64,000 nt of DNA from Tretioscincus oriximinensis (lineage: Eukaryota > Chordata > Lepidosauria > Squamata > Gymnophthalmidae): assembly GCA_022410635.1 (NCBI GenBank), contig JAJVDF010000589.1, forward strand, positions 625,699 through 689,698, given 5' to 3'. Both the position numbers and the translations under genes were made by a program. This document shows, piece by piece, positions 21,590 to 34,500 of the stretch. Below the pieces are notes generated by a model. The model ran no database searches. It was not told where the DNA came from and saw only the letters and a list, made by a program, of their open reading frames with translations. Within the stretch, counting starts at the first letter, position 1; every line of letters begins with the position of its first letter.

Positions 21590-21955
21590 CCTGGGTTTGT
21601 GACAGGAGAACAGAGCTGTGACAGAGGTGTCACTTCCTGAAGAGGTAGTGGTAGCTAACAGCTTGGATAGTTTCAAGACAGGACTAGACAGGTTTATGGA
21701 CACCAAGGGTATAAATGGATACTAGGAAGGATATCTGGATGTTGCCTCTGGGATGGAGCAACAGGCAGGACTCCTGAAATACCATTTGCAGGGAGTCACG
21801 AACAGGAGCATATTTTGCTTTCCTCTGTTCGGACTGCCCAGGTGCATCTGGTGGGCCTCTGTGTGGCACAGAATGCTGGACTTAATGGGCTGTGGCCTGA
21901 TCCAGTATGGCTCTTCTTATGTTCTTATGTTCTTATGTTCCTGTCACAAACCCGG
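21590..21955 (+). mobile_element. CR1/L3-type LINE 3' end flanked by inverted 16-bp arms
   Basis: LINE at 21629-21940 with three octamers. Flanking cctgggtttgtgacagg (21590-21606) and cctgtcacaaacccgg (21940-21955) are inverted copies, so the LINE interrupts an older fold-back. Confidence 0.85.
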
Positions 21956-22489
21956 AAAGCNTTGCTCGGGCTGCAGCCGTCAGCTATGACGGCTTCTTTG
22001 CCTCTAAAATCCTGCATTTTTATATTCCCTGATGCAGCATCGGAGAATGTAAAAATCCGGGATTTTATCTTAAAACCTGGAGGGGACTATATTTTAGTCC
22101 CCAAAGCCGGGATTGTCCACCCCTTCCCGGGACGTATGGTAACCCTATGCGGGCTGTCAGGGAACCCCCTGCAGAGTGTTCAGCGGCCGTCTGGCCCCTT
22201 CGCGGGCCACAAAAATGACTTGGCGGACTGCATGCGGCCACGCTGATTTATAGGATGGAAGCATTTNTAATAAATAAATAAAAATGCAGCAAATGTTGTC
22301 CTTCAAGGCTAAAGAGATCCAGNCGTTGCAGCTTGGCTTCAATTCTTGTGAAAAAAAGTGGAGTGAATGGATCAAACTCTAAAATGTAGCTAAAGTGTAT
22401 CAAGGGGCAAGGCTGAAGCTTCTTTCCGCCACAAGGGAATTGGTCTTCTTTACAAACGTTTCATTATTATATAGTTACACAGCAAGTTC

Positions 22490-22762
22490 CCCAGCCACCT
22501 TTCTGTAAGCAGAAAGTATTTTTTCATGGGTGGAGGCTGGGCTACATTTTGGCTAAAGAGGCTTCCTCCCACCCGGGCCTTGCTGTGGTGCAGGCTGGGA
22601 GCTGNAGTCTCCAGGGCAAGGCCCTATGCAGGTTGGGCAGAAGAGGCTACTATTGCTTGGACTACACTTCCCAGAGGGTTCCACAACAGGAACAACAGCT
22701 CTGTTTTCCTTTTTTTCACATTTGGGCTGCTGCTGTTACCGTTACCTATTTAATGTTTTAAC
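22490..22762 (+). repeat. Family B repeat, 5' part
   Basis: gccacctttctgtaagcag, gctaaagaggcttcctccc, ggactacacttcccag and tttgggctgctgctg. Shared with 24590, 28020, 34195, 57235, 58135 and 63790. Confidence 0.75.
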
Positions 22763-22879
22763 CACACAAAGATAACAGTAAAGGCAGTGGTTACAACTGT
22801 AATGGAACTGTCTTCACACATTCGTTTGTCACTGGTTTATGTTAGAAAGTATCTACATAACATAATACCGATACAAATC

Positions 22880-22975
22880 CAACAGTGTGGATTAATCTCC
22901 TGTTAGTCTCAAAGTGCTACTAGCCCATTTGCTGGACTTTCTACTGGACTAACACGCCTATTTCTCTGAAATTGA
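22880..22975. mobile_element. Family D short element, half copy
   Basis: tctcctgttagtctcaaagt, gctggactttctactggac and ctatttctctgaaattg match the copy at 57.9-58.1 kb. Confidence 0.75.
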
Positions 22976-22991
22976 AATCCAACAGTATTCA

Positions 22992-23181
22992 TGACCAGAT
23001 GACCTCTTTTTTGGGGGTGGGTGGGGTGAAAACCCAGTTTTGGGGTGCTTCACAGTTTTTGCTGAGGAAAAGTTTTTTCAAAAAAAGATTTTTTTAAAAA
23101 AAAATTTTTCCCTTCAGCAAAAACTGGGAGACACCCCAAAATCGGGTTTTCACACCCCCCCCCAAAAGGGGTCATCCGGTC
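22992..23181. mobile_element. Fold-back DNA element with AT-rich centre
   Basis: Arms of about 65-70 bp (tgaccagatgacc ... cagtttttgctg and its complement ending ggtcatccggtca) surround a poly-A/T centre. Confidence 0.85.
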
Positions 23182-23257
23182 AGCCTACCTAAACGTACAG
23201 TCCTTATACTGAGTGACAAAATCAAAAATCTGTAGGCAAGCACCCATTCACTTCTTC

Positions 23258-23497
23258 CCTGAAAATAAGTCAGGGTCTTATATTAATTTTTGTTTCAAAA
23301 ATGCGTTTTCAAGGGATGTCTTATTTTTTCATAAACAATAGTCTATGTTTGATCTTGAACAAAAAATCATTGTGCACTGTAAATAGGGCTTATTTTTGAA
23401 GTACAGCATATATTTTGAGCATCCTCAAAAGTCCTGAAAAATCAAGCTAGTGCTTATTTTTGGGCAAGTTCTTATTTTTGGGTAAACAGCATATCAT
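23258..23497. mobile_element. Mariner-like MITE (palindromic ends)
   Basis: Ends tccctgaaaataag and cttatttttgggtaaacag are imperfect inverted repeats, like MITEs common in squamates with gaaaataag/cttattttc ends. Confidence 0.6.
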
Positions 23498-23799
23498 AGA
23501 ACAGAAACCTCTGCGCCTCTGAAAGTAAACTAATGGAATCTTTTTCACCATTAATCTCTGGATGGTTTCTGCTTCCAGTAAATTATGTCCTCAGGTGGTC
23601 ATTTGTTAGATTGTAGCTATGAAATTGCTTTGTCTGAAAGCCAAACATCACAACTGTGGATTATTTACGGTTTAATTAATGGACTCATATTTTAACATTC
23701 TGAAAATCTGGAACAATTGCCAGTTCCTTCCTCCTATCTATAAAAGTAGACATGGACCCAAACTATTTGAAATTTAATGTTCTTGTTACTTATTTTATT

Positions 23800-24110
23800 A
23801 ATTTTTACACTGCCTTATAAGATGTAGGCCTTCAGGCGAAAATTAACCCTGTAAGCCACTCTGGAAAAGAGCATATAAAGCTCGATTCTTCTTCAAGGGA
23901 GAGCAGTTTTTGAGCCAAAGGCCAGGTTAAAGAGGTGCATCTTCAAACGTTTTCTGAACGCATACAGAGATGGTGATTGACACACCTCAGTGGAGTCAAT
24001 GTTCCATAACCTGTAGGCTGCTAGGTCAATCTACTCTGAGTTTCCACTGCTACCGAGGGAAGGAGTACAATCAGGAGGGCCTCCTCTGTAGATCTTAAGG
24101 CTATTAGTAA
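23800..24110. mobile_element. SINE tail followed by L2-like fragment
   Basis: 23820-23895 is a SINE tail (cctgtaagccactctgg). 23900-24110 resembles an L2 ORF remnant (gaggtgcatcttcaaacg ... gtagatcttaaggc). Confidence 0.5.
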
Positions 24111-24589
24111 AACTTTTAACAATGGCAAATCTGCTATTGAGCAATTCAGCTGGGAAGAACATAGGGTTGCAATGTATAGTTCTGTTGAAATCCTGTTCCT
24201 TCCTAAACATTGCTGAAAAATGGTGGATTTTGCCTTTCATGGAACAGATGATGGATTGTCTGGGAAATCTGAAGCATATGGCAGCCCAAGACAAAGGGAA
24301 GTATTTTTTCACCCAGAGTTATCATTGATTGATGAAATTTTACTAACAGACTAGCTAGTGATAGCAACCAGCCTGCCACTTGGCTCCTCCTACTCTGGAA
24401 GCAAAGGCCTGATATTTTTGAAATCCAACTCCTGCAGTCCTGGAAAACGGAGGAACATGGGAGTAGCTTGTTTTTAAAAGTCACAGCTGGACACTCAGAA
24501 ATCCAAAATTTAACCCCAAATTCTTGGGTGGGATTACTATGCTTCAATATTCAGGAGTATTCTGACCAGTATGATTGGTGGTGGGATAA

Positions 24590-24910
24590 CCCAGCCACCT
24601 TCCTGTAAGCATAAAACATGTTTCCTGTGGGCAGGATGCAGATTGCCTAAAGAGGCTTCCTCCCAGGGCTGGCTGTGGTGCAGGCTGGGCAGAAGAGGCT
24701 GCCACTGTCAGACTACATTTCCCAGCAGGCCCCACCAACACAATAGCAGCTCTGTTTGACTTTTTTCACATTTGGCCTGCTGTTGCTGCTACTGCCAAGC
24801 TGGTGAAGCTGCTTAGCATCCAAACTTATGGTGAAATAATGGCATAGAAAAGCAGGCAGAAACACAACTTAGAACCATAAAACAGAAATTCTGCTAGCAA
24901 ACAGCAAAAC
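24590..24910 (+). repeat. Family B repeat
   Basis: ccagccaccttcctgtaagc through gactacatttcccagcagg and atagaaaagcaggcagaaa to aaacaggaagctgg. Confidence 0.8.
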
Positions 24911-25149
24911 AGGAAGCTGGAATTTTATGGCTGGAACGGGTTTCATACACAGATCTACTCCTTCAGATGCTACAGAAATTATCTTCCAAGTGCGGTTCCA
25001 ACTTCCAACACATACTTTAAATGCATCTTCAGTCAATCCTGAAGAACTTGTACTAAAACAGAAGGGACAATTGTTCTAAGGAGGTTGCCTGTGCAAAATG
25101 TATGGCTCCTCCTCCGCGCCACAAGGGGTCGCTGCGCCCAATTGCACCC

Positions 25150-25458
25150 CCTTAAGCAGGAAGCAGGGAAGCTCTAGAAACAGGAGCAGCGGCCCGTCTT
25201 CCCGACGCATGCTCACGGGACATGGCAACAGGCAGCCGCCGCCAACCACTTCTAGCTTCACTCCGTCCCTCCCTTCCGCAAACGTTCATCTTCTGCGCAA
25301 GCGCCGACGCGGCTTTAGTTTCCGTCTCCCCGTTGAGTTCGGCGCATGCGCGCAAGGATCCCCCTCTCTCCCCTGAGGGGTGGCGGTGTGTGGGGTACGG
25401 CTTAGTTTTCTCTCGTCGTGAGAAAGCGGCGGCGGCGGCAGCAACATCCTCAGCGGCC
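25150..25458 (+). promoter_or_regulatory. FYTTD1: FYTTD1 CpG-rich promoter and 5' UTR
   Basis: CpG-rich DNA leads into the FYTTD1 ATG. A perfect NRF1 consensus palindrome gcgcatgcgc is at 25342-25351, and a CGG run sits just before the start codon (25428-25441). There is no TATA box at a useful distance, which fits a housekeeping-type dispersed promoter (inference). Confidence 0.6.
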
Positions 25459-25540
25459 ATGAATGGGTTCGGGGCTGGGGCGGCGCCGCTCCGGAGCAAG
25501 AGCACGAGCGAGACCTTGGAAAAAATCGACATGTCCCTGG
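25459..25540 (+). CDS. FYTTD1: FYTTD1 coding exon 1
   Basis: The exon starts at ATG 25459 (G at -3) and encodes 27 residues ending EKIDMSL plus one base, with donor CTGG|GTGAGG. It contains the first half of the UAP56-binding motif. Reading on past the donor gives a false stop at 25557. Confidence 0.93.
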
Positions 25541-28500
25541 GTGAGGCGGAGGTCTGAGGCCGGGGCGTTGGGGCGGGGGTCGGGGGGGGGTCGAAGACGG
25601 CTGCGGTGTTCGGAATGAACCATCTGTGCGTCGGGGTGGGGGGGGGAGCCGGTGATGGGAATGGGCGGGACCAAGGGAGCAGGCGCGGAGGGGGCCCAGT
25701 CAGGGAGGTGACTGAGCGGCGGGGCTAATGGAACCTCCAGCTGTAGACGCAGCGAGCGGAACCCGGAGAGGCAGGGAACAGGGAGGAAGGAGGGTCCATA
25801 TAAGAACGAAAGGGAATAAAAGAGGAGTCCTACGGAGTGGGGACATCGTAGCCCATCCAATCCAGCAATCTGTCTCGTACAGGGGCCTAACCATTGCCCT
25901 TGGGCAGCCTCAAGCAGAAGAAGGAAACAGAGCCCTCGACACTGGGATGTGGAGGAGCCAAGTGGGGCCTGCCGCAGTCTACACGGGCCCNCCAATTGCA
26001 CCTGCGCATCACAAGAAGAATAAGGCAAAACCCTCACCTCAGCTCTTGAAATAGGGATTTGCCATCCACNTGCTAGGGTACATTATGGCAGTCCCAGAAT
26101 GGGGCCTGCCATCGTCTACAGTGGCCCACTAATTGCTCTAGGGCGCTCTCAAGCAGAAGGTGGCAAAACCCTTTCCTGTTCTTGACTCCCTGCAAATGGT
26201 ACATCAGGAATTCTATTGCTCCATTCTGGAGGCAGAATCAAGCGATCCTTCCTAGTATCTATGTATACTCTTGGCTTCCATGGACTTGTCTAATCCTGTC
26301 TTAAAACTATCCAGGCTGCCAGCTATCAACACCTCTNCTGGGAGTAACTTCCACAGACCAGTGACACTCTGGGTGAAAAAAATACTTTCCTTTGTCTGTC
26401 CTTGTTTTGCCCATCAGTTTCAAGGAAGATCCCTGATCCTAGTGTGATAGAGAAAATATTTTTCTCTATTCCCTTTATCCACCCCGTGCATGATAATCAG
26501 ATAATCTCAAACACTGACTTTTGAGGCTGAAGAGGCCCAGACGTTGCAACCTGACTTCATAAGGGAGGTGTTCCAGACCCTTGCTCATTCTCGCTGCCTT
26601 TTCTGCACCTTCTACAATATCTTTTCTGAGATGTGACCAGAATAGTACACAGAATTCAAAATGTGGTCTCACCATAGTTTTATAAAGGGGCAAAACAACA
26701 CTTGCCAACTTGTTTTATATTCCTTTCCTAATTACCCCTTACATTGAATTTGCATTTTTCACTGCTGCCACACACTGGGTTGACACCTTCATTGGGTTGC
26801 CCACCAGTACCCCATGATCCCTTTCCTGCTTTGTTACAGAAAGCTTCATTCCACTCACCCAAGAAATCGCTCTGGAGCTCCTCACAATCACTTTCGCAGC
26901 CCAGCAGCCATACTTTGTCTGCATTGCACAAAACACGCACTGGCAAAAAAAGTGCCCAGAAAGTAAGGCTGAAAATGGATTCACTACAAAACTGGTCAAA
27001 CCTGAAACTTTGCTCCTGATTTGTGGAGTCTTGCCTCTATTTCCCAAGGATTGGAGNGAAGTAGGCAATTTACATCCTTGTTTGTTCCATTCATAAACTG
27101 TCTTAGGTTGAGATGGCAACCTGTCTGAGAACAGGCTGTTGGTTGAGAACGATAGGCCCAAAATATACCAGGCCTTATTCTGTTTCTGAAAGGTGTCAAA
27201 GGGCCTAGCTGGCTACATGCCATCCAGGCTGACACCATGGCAGATCTAGTATATTTTAAGGCATTGAATCCTAGAGCTGAAAGGGACCTTCAAGGTCATG
27301 GAATCACTAAACCATCCCAGATAGATGGCTGTGCAGGTTCTGTGGAGAATTCCATTGAACGAGAACTTATTACCTTCTGTGGCAATGTTTGCCATGGACT
27401 GGTTGCCCCCATTTCAGGAAATTCTGATGTCTGGTTTGCATGTTTCATCCTATGGCTTCTAGTCCTTCCATGTGCCAGTGTGAAGAGGGCAGCCCTTCAG
27501 ATATTTGTCGGCATCTGTTGCGTCTCTTCTCAGCCTTCTCTTTTGCAGGCAGAACATCCCTAGATCCTTTTTTCTCCATAGGCCATGGTTTGTAGACCTC
27601 TCACCATCTTTGTAACCATCCTTTGAACTTGCTCCCATTTGTCAGTGTCCTTTTTAAAGGTGGACTCTCTGTCCAAACCGTTGGGGCATTATGTATTGCG
27701 AATTCAAGAGAGTCGCGGCTTTGCNACGGTACATTATAGCAATATGTATTGTTGTATAGGGTTGAGAGAAGATGAGTGTACAGTTATTTTACACAAGTGT
27801 GCATCAAAATTGAAGTATGTGTTTGGGGCATAAGTATGTGATACAAGATGAATGTACTATTATTTGGAGACTTAAAGGATATATAACCAAGGGCTTAGGC
27901 AGTGTGGTCAAACTCTGAATTGTATCTCCTCCCTCACCCTCTATTTCTAATTAGAGACTATAGATAAGTCCTCCAGCCGTCTGTGNGTGGGACTCGGTAC
28001 TGATTTTCTAAATAAGCATCCTCCCTTTCAGGACTGAGGACCTTCTGCAGGCTAGGTGGAAGATGCTGCCCGCTGCTTGGACTACACTTCCCAGTAGGCC
28101 CTGCCTCCAGTTCAACAAGCTCCATTTCATCCTCTTTCAGTTTGGGCTGCTGCTGCTACTACTACTGCCAACTTCATAAAGCTGTTGGGCGTCCAAACTT
28201 TTATAATAAGCACTTGTCATTGTAAAAAAAAATGGCATAGAAAAGCAGGCAGAAATGCAGTAAAAAACTGGAAATACAAATTATGCTGGAAGACAAGAAA
28301 CTGGAAGTTTGTCCTTTTGTTACTGTTGATAATCAATATCCAGTCTATATTGGTTGGGATTCACATGTGTATTCATATATAATACATTAGGAATAAAAGA
28401 GAAACNTGCATCTTGTTTTAGATGATTACTTTAGAAACTTGCAGTACTTGTTAGAAGTTGTAAAGTCAGAAGAAGGTTGTGGCCGGTCACCTTTTTTATC

Positions 28501-31500
28501 CACTGAATTTGCCAAGGCAGCTTTGTGGAAGAGTCAACAGGAATCGGCACTTACTCTATGAGTAACTCATGGATATCTTCCCTGACACAAGTTACCATGA
28601 GGACATATTAAGGGTCATAAGTGTTGACTNTTCAAATCTGTTGGTTGTTTGCTTGCTACCGATCACCTGAGAATTCCAAATATTCAAACCTAAGATGGCC
28701 AGTTGGTAATTGGCCAGAAATTCAGAACATTCTGGAAAATGTAAAAGTCAAAAGCCTATTGGTCGAAGAAACCAGAGGCAGGGTGTCAAAGGAGCCCAGA
28801 TCAACTAGCAAATCATTCTGATTCCTAATAAGTTGTTGGCAGCTGCTGAGTTGAACAAATTGCTTTTTGCTGGTACTAAGCAGCTAAACCACAAATGATT
28901 TACTCTTCAGCAAATACTTGCTTAGAAATCTTTCTGCGTGACCCAGAACAATTATTGGATTGAAGTTTCAGTCATTCCTTTCTTGGTTGTAGCTGATGGT
29001 TTTGCCTAAGAAAGCCAGATACTGGCAGAGGCTGACCAAGGGAAAGTGACATGGCTTACAAAATTCTTATAAATTATATCACATTCAAAATTGTTATAAA
29101 TTAAATTATATTCAAACCTTATATGAATTAACGAATGAAGGAGAGTTGGAAGGAACAAGGGTTAAATATTCTTTCATTCAAAGGATCATCAATCTATGCC
29201 ATTTACTACTGGAAGAAATTATGACAGCAGCCTATTTAGATAAATTTTAAGAAAGGATTAGACAACTTCATGGAAGCCAAGTGCATCAGTGGCTACTAGA
29301 ACGGTTGTTCAGATATTGTTTCTAGGTTGGAAAGACGGGTACGATTTTCTAAAGAGTCTTTGCAGGTAGTGGGGAACAGGTCTTGGCTTCTCCTTCTGCT
29401 TGGAATGCCCAGGAAAAAAAATGATGGGCCACTGTGTATGATAGGATAGCGGATCAGACCAGCTGTGGTCTTTTCATAATCCATGGAGGACAGATAGATT
29501 CACTGGTTGCTAGAATTATTATATATTTTGTCGAGAATTTCAGGGCAGGTTGCAATAAAACAACTGATAAAATAGAACAGTGAAAAAGAGTCTGTTTTTT
29601 GTACCAAGCCCTTCTCATCCCAAGGGACTCAAACCAACTTACAAGGTTAAATCTGTTGTATCTTCTCCTTCGTGAGTAGATTAATGGGCACCCCACCAAA
29701 CAGCTGAGTTGGCTGAAGCTGTGGCCAGTAGAGGATGCTCAGCCCTTTCCATGGCTGGTGCATGGGCCTCAAACTTGGGATCTCTGTTGAAGCACCAAAC
29801 TCTTAACCTTTTACACCACTGTGACTCATTGTTGAAAAAACAATGACAATGCTTACTTGGTGAGAGAATTTGTTAGATGTCTGTTTTTCCAATCTGCAGA
29901 TAACAAGTTGCCTCCAAAGGCCATTTGCAGGGAGTCAAGAATCCATGAAGCTTTTGCCTTCTTCTGCATGAAGTGCTTGGAAGCAATTGGTGAGCCACTG
30001 TGTGGGGCAGGAAGTTGGATGAGATGGGCTGCGCCTGATTCAGCAGGCTTCTCTTGCGTTATGTCCTTGTGCCTTTGGCCCTATAGATATCCTTGCGCCA
30101 TGACCTCTAGCAATCATAATCAGCCTCAATGGAGATTGCACTAAGGGCTGGAAATTATAATGCAATGATATCCAGAGCAGCCCAATTTGAAACTCCTGGT
30201 CTGTGATTATTTTCTCTCACACATCATTAGGACCAGGGGGCATTTCTTGAAACTGAGGGATAGAAGAGTAAGGAAAGACAAAAGAAAGTATTTTTTTTCA
30301 CCCAGTGGGTCATTGGTCTGTGGAATTTACTTTCAGAGGAAGTGGTGGTAGGCCTTAAGCCTTGGATAACTTTAAGAGAGAATTAGACAAGTTTATGGAC
30401 ACTAAGGGTTTAAATGGCTACTGGGATGGATCTCTTGATAATGCCTCCTGGATGAAGCAACAGGCAGGATTCCTGAAGTACCATTTGCAGGAAGCCGAGA
30501 ACAGATGAAGATTTTGCCTTCTTCAGCTTGAGATGTCCAAATGCAGTTGGTGGGTCATTGGGTGAGACAGAATGCTGGACTAGTTGGGTTCTGGCCCCAT
30601 TCAGCAGGGCTCCTCCTACGTTCTTATATGGTGTCAAATTTATATGGTACTCATAATTTGCATCATTTTGGGGGAGCAAACACTGGCCACAGATTGTTTT
30701 CTTCATGGTTTGTCGGTAGATTTCTAGGAACTATTTACTGAGCTGCTGGTGGAAGTGGAAACTTGGATTATATCTGTTACGATTTGATTCATTTGAGAAG
30801 TAAAAAACTTTACTGTTAGCATATAACTGAATCTATAAGAAGAGTTGCCTAAAGGATTTTCTTAAATTTCACTTTCAGTAAATCCCGGCCACTTTAATCC
30901 AGCTATTGTCCAAAGTTAGAATAAGAACTTTAAAAATGGAAATGGAAACAACAATGTGCCAATAAAGATCCCCCTGCCATGATCACAAAAATGTTAGAAG
31001 TTAAAAAGGTATCATGAATTTGGCTCATTTTCAGCGAACATTTCCTAGGCTAATGTTAGAATGTGCGGGGTGTGCTTTCTTTGTATAGGGCCCTAGAACC
31101 TGCACAATGGTTGGATTTTTCGTTAGTTCACTGGTGAATTCAATAGTGAAATACATTTGCTTTCCAAAACTTCTTGGCTGAGCGCTTAATATATCCTGGT
31201 CAGTTGTGAACTACTGTGCCACCTTTGAAGCCCTGAAGAACAATTCTGAACAGCTTGGACATCAACCTGCCAGTATAGACTCTGGCAAGCCCATTCTATA
31301 CTGGCATGTGGGTGGCAAGTCCCTGTTCCAAAACATTGCTTAGCAGTTCTGAGCTAGTGGAAATGAATAAGGTGCAGAATGTTTTTCTGCTCAAAATAAT
31401 ATTAATAAAAATCAGGCACTTATACAGAGTGGCTTACAAGGTTAATTTTTGTCCAAAGACTTATATCTATTCTATCTTCCCTACCAAATTAATGAATCTC

Positions 31501-34500
31501 ATGAATCTACTTGAACTGTAGACTACAAATCCACTTTATTTGGAATAGCTGAGTTGACTAAAGCTGAAGTCAGTAGAGAGCGCTTACCCCTCTCCACGGA
31601 TGACACAGGGCTTTGAGATCAGATCTCTCACATGACAGACTGACTCTTCCATGTATCATGCTCATACTTCATGCCCAGAAGTGTCTTGTATCAATTAGGT
31701 CTTTACATGGCTTGGGTAGCTATGAAAAGAACCTAAGAAGAGCCCTGCTAAATGGAACCAGAGCCCCCCTAGTCCAGCATTCTGTTTCCCCCAGTGACCC
31801 AACAATTGCGCCTGGACATCTCAAGCAAAACCTTCACTCTGCATATGGCATTTCAGGGATGCTGCCTGTGGCTCCATCCCAGAGGCAGCACCAAGAGATG
31901 CATCTTAATAGCCATTGATACCTTTGGTGATCATGAACTTGTCTAATCCTGTCTTAAAACCATCCAGGCTACTAGCTACCACCACGTCTTCTGGAAGTAC
32001 ATTCCACAGACCAATGACCCTCTGGGTGAAAAAATACTTTCCCGTGCTTTGTGTGTCCTAACTCTTCTGCCCATCATTTTCAAAGGTTTCAACATATGCA
32101 TGGCTTGCAAGTATGTCAATGGCTACTGGAACAGTGATCTAGTTGCCATCACCCCGCTTGATAGGTAAGATGCTTCTGAAGGCTACCTGTAGGAACTGAA
32201 CAGCAACTGGAGGTTCTGACTATGTCTTCAGTGTGAGATGCCGAAGGGCAATTGCTGGGCCACTGGCTGAGACGGGATGCAGGGTTAGATGGGTTGTGGC
32301 CCAATTTAACAGAGCGTCTCTTGCATTAAATTTGAAAAATGGAAAAGCATAGCTCTCTGTCCTTGTCAGGAATATTCTTTGATATAAACATGTAGGGGTT
32401 CTCCAGTGGAATAAGGTTGTAGCTGTATGAATTATGAGCGAACATAATGGCAGTTATCTGGGATTTTGCAGGAAAACTCAGGGTTTGCAGTTTGCAGAGT
32501 ACATATTTGAATTCTGGTGGGAAAATATAAATAGTTGATTGGTTGTTAACCTGGGGGAGGAAACCAATAAATACTATAAATAGTGGTACTGCAGAGCCCA
32601 GTTTTGGTTTGCCAGTTGTAGTGCTGGGAATCATATGCATTTTGTATACGCTGTATGAGAATATCCCATCTCGTACAAGATACGTGAGATCACTCCCACG
32701 TACCACATACTGGGATTTTCTCACTTCTAGGTTTCTGGGGCTGAAACTGATTTCATTCATGTTGTGAATTCCAGGAGTGGGACCAGATGTGACTTCCACT
32801 GGAAATCGTGTACAATGACGCAAATTCCAGAAGTTCTATACTTTCTCAAGCATTGTGGTTTCTTGTATTTTGGCTGCCAGAAGCTCACAGTGACTGATAT
32901 TAGGGTGCCAAGTGCCTGCAGTTGATAAATTAGGCTCTATCCCCACTGAGTCTTACTTTGGACTGTATCTGTGGCTGGAACCTGGCCACATGCCTGTGCA
33001 GACAATAATAATCTGCACTAGCATGGAGATGGCAGGCTCCTATTCTGGAATATAGCCCCAAATAAGGCTCAGTGTGGCCTTAATATGTTGTAAAGATGTG
33101 CTCTCTCATTTCTGGGATGAAACAGTAGGCCAAAATGTGACCTGGAAGCCATCCGAAGTGTTTATAGGTCAGGATGGATGCAACGATTTTCTGCTTTCCT
33201 TGCAAGATGAACTAATATAGATTTGAATGTTCTCTTAGTCTTCCTGACCTGTTAATATTTTAATTCCAGGTGTTAACCCTGCTCTGATACTAGGTGAGTG
33301 TCAGCAGCCAGATGAGAGATTTTCATCTAATAGGGTATAAAATCCAAGTCAAGGTTTTATAGTTGTCGGTTGAAACAAGAGCCAGTTTCAGCAGACGGTG
33401 CTTAAAAAAGCACACAGTGGAATAATTCTGTTTCTGCACAAAAGTTTTTGGAAGCACAGAAACCCTAACCTGGAATCCAGTTGGCAACATGGAAGCTAGG
33501 TGTAAAGAGGAAATAGCAAGGGAGCCAGAATTGAGCCGTGTGGAACACAGGTGGAAAAAGATAGAGAAGAAGAAAAATAGTCCTCTGCAAACACTTTGAA
33601 TGAGTCATCAGAGAGTTAAGACGAGAACCAGGACAAGGCGGTACCCTGGAAACGCAAAGGGTGGCGGGAATCCAAGAAGAGAATAAGATCAACCGTATCA
33701 AATGCTGCAGACAAATCGAGAAGAATAAGAATATCCCTCCCTTTAGATTTAGTGAGACAGTGGTGAATGTAGTCTGCATGGAATGCGCTGCTCACTTTTA
33801 CCCATCTGTGGTTGCCCTGGTGATCGATTTCCCCTAACCTCTTGCAAAAACAGCCCTGCCATGGAGACCTAGGATTCAAACTTACTTCCTGAAGAGGTGG
33901 TGGTAGCTAACAGTTTGGGTAGCTTCAAGACAGGACTAGGCGGGTTCATCCATACCAAGGGTATAAATGGGTACCAGGATGGATGTCTTGATACTGCCTC
34001 CGGGATAGAGCAACAAGTAGTGGTCCTGGGATGCGATTTGCAGGGAGTCATGAACAGGTGCCTATTTTGCTTTCTTCTGTTCAGACTGCCCAGGTTCATC
34101 TGGTGGGCCTCTGGGTGAGACAGAATGCTGGACTAGATCCAGTATGGCTCTTTTTATGTTAAATCAACCCACTTCTCTATAGTACGTATAAAAGACCTGG
34201 GCTTTTTGTACACTGCAACTTTTCTCAGTGTATAGACGTAAACAATAACAAACTGCCAGTTTCCTGTTTCTCTACTCCCTGACAGAATTTTTCTTTCCTG
34301 TTTTATAGTTCTTAGTTGTATTCCTCTCTGCTTTTCTATGCAGTTTTTTTTCTCACAATGACCAGTGCTTATTATAAAAGCATCAGTACCCAACAAAGCT
34401 GGAAGTAGCAGCAGCCCAAATGTGAAGAAGGTGAAATGGACTGCTGGCAGGGCCTGCTGGGAAGTGTAGCATGAGAAGCAGGCATCCTCTTCCACACAGC

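Larger units (their letters stand above)
20261..25149. other. RUBCN-FYTTD1 divergent intergenic region
   Basis: This region holds the hairpin cluster, tandem duplication, LINE, family B, fold-back and mariner-like repeats listed separately. I see no coding exon. Nothing is recognised in 22250-22480, 22765-22880, 23500-23790, 24360-24580 and 24910-25150. Confidence 0.7.

Noticed and set aside
25450..26037. 195-residue minus-strand frame over FYTTD1 exon 1
   Set aside because: A shadow of the CpG-rich region running into a LINE fragment; no recognisable domain.
32326..32823. 165-residue minus-strand frame in FYTTD1 intron 1
   Set aside because: Overlaps a family E repeat and has no motif, no splice-site support and no recognised homologue.
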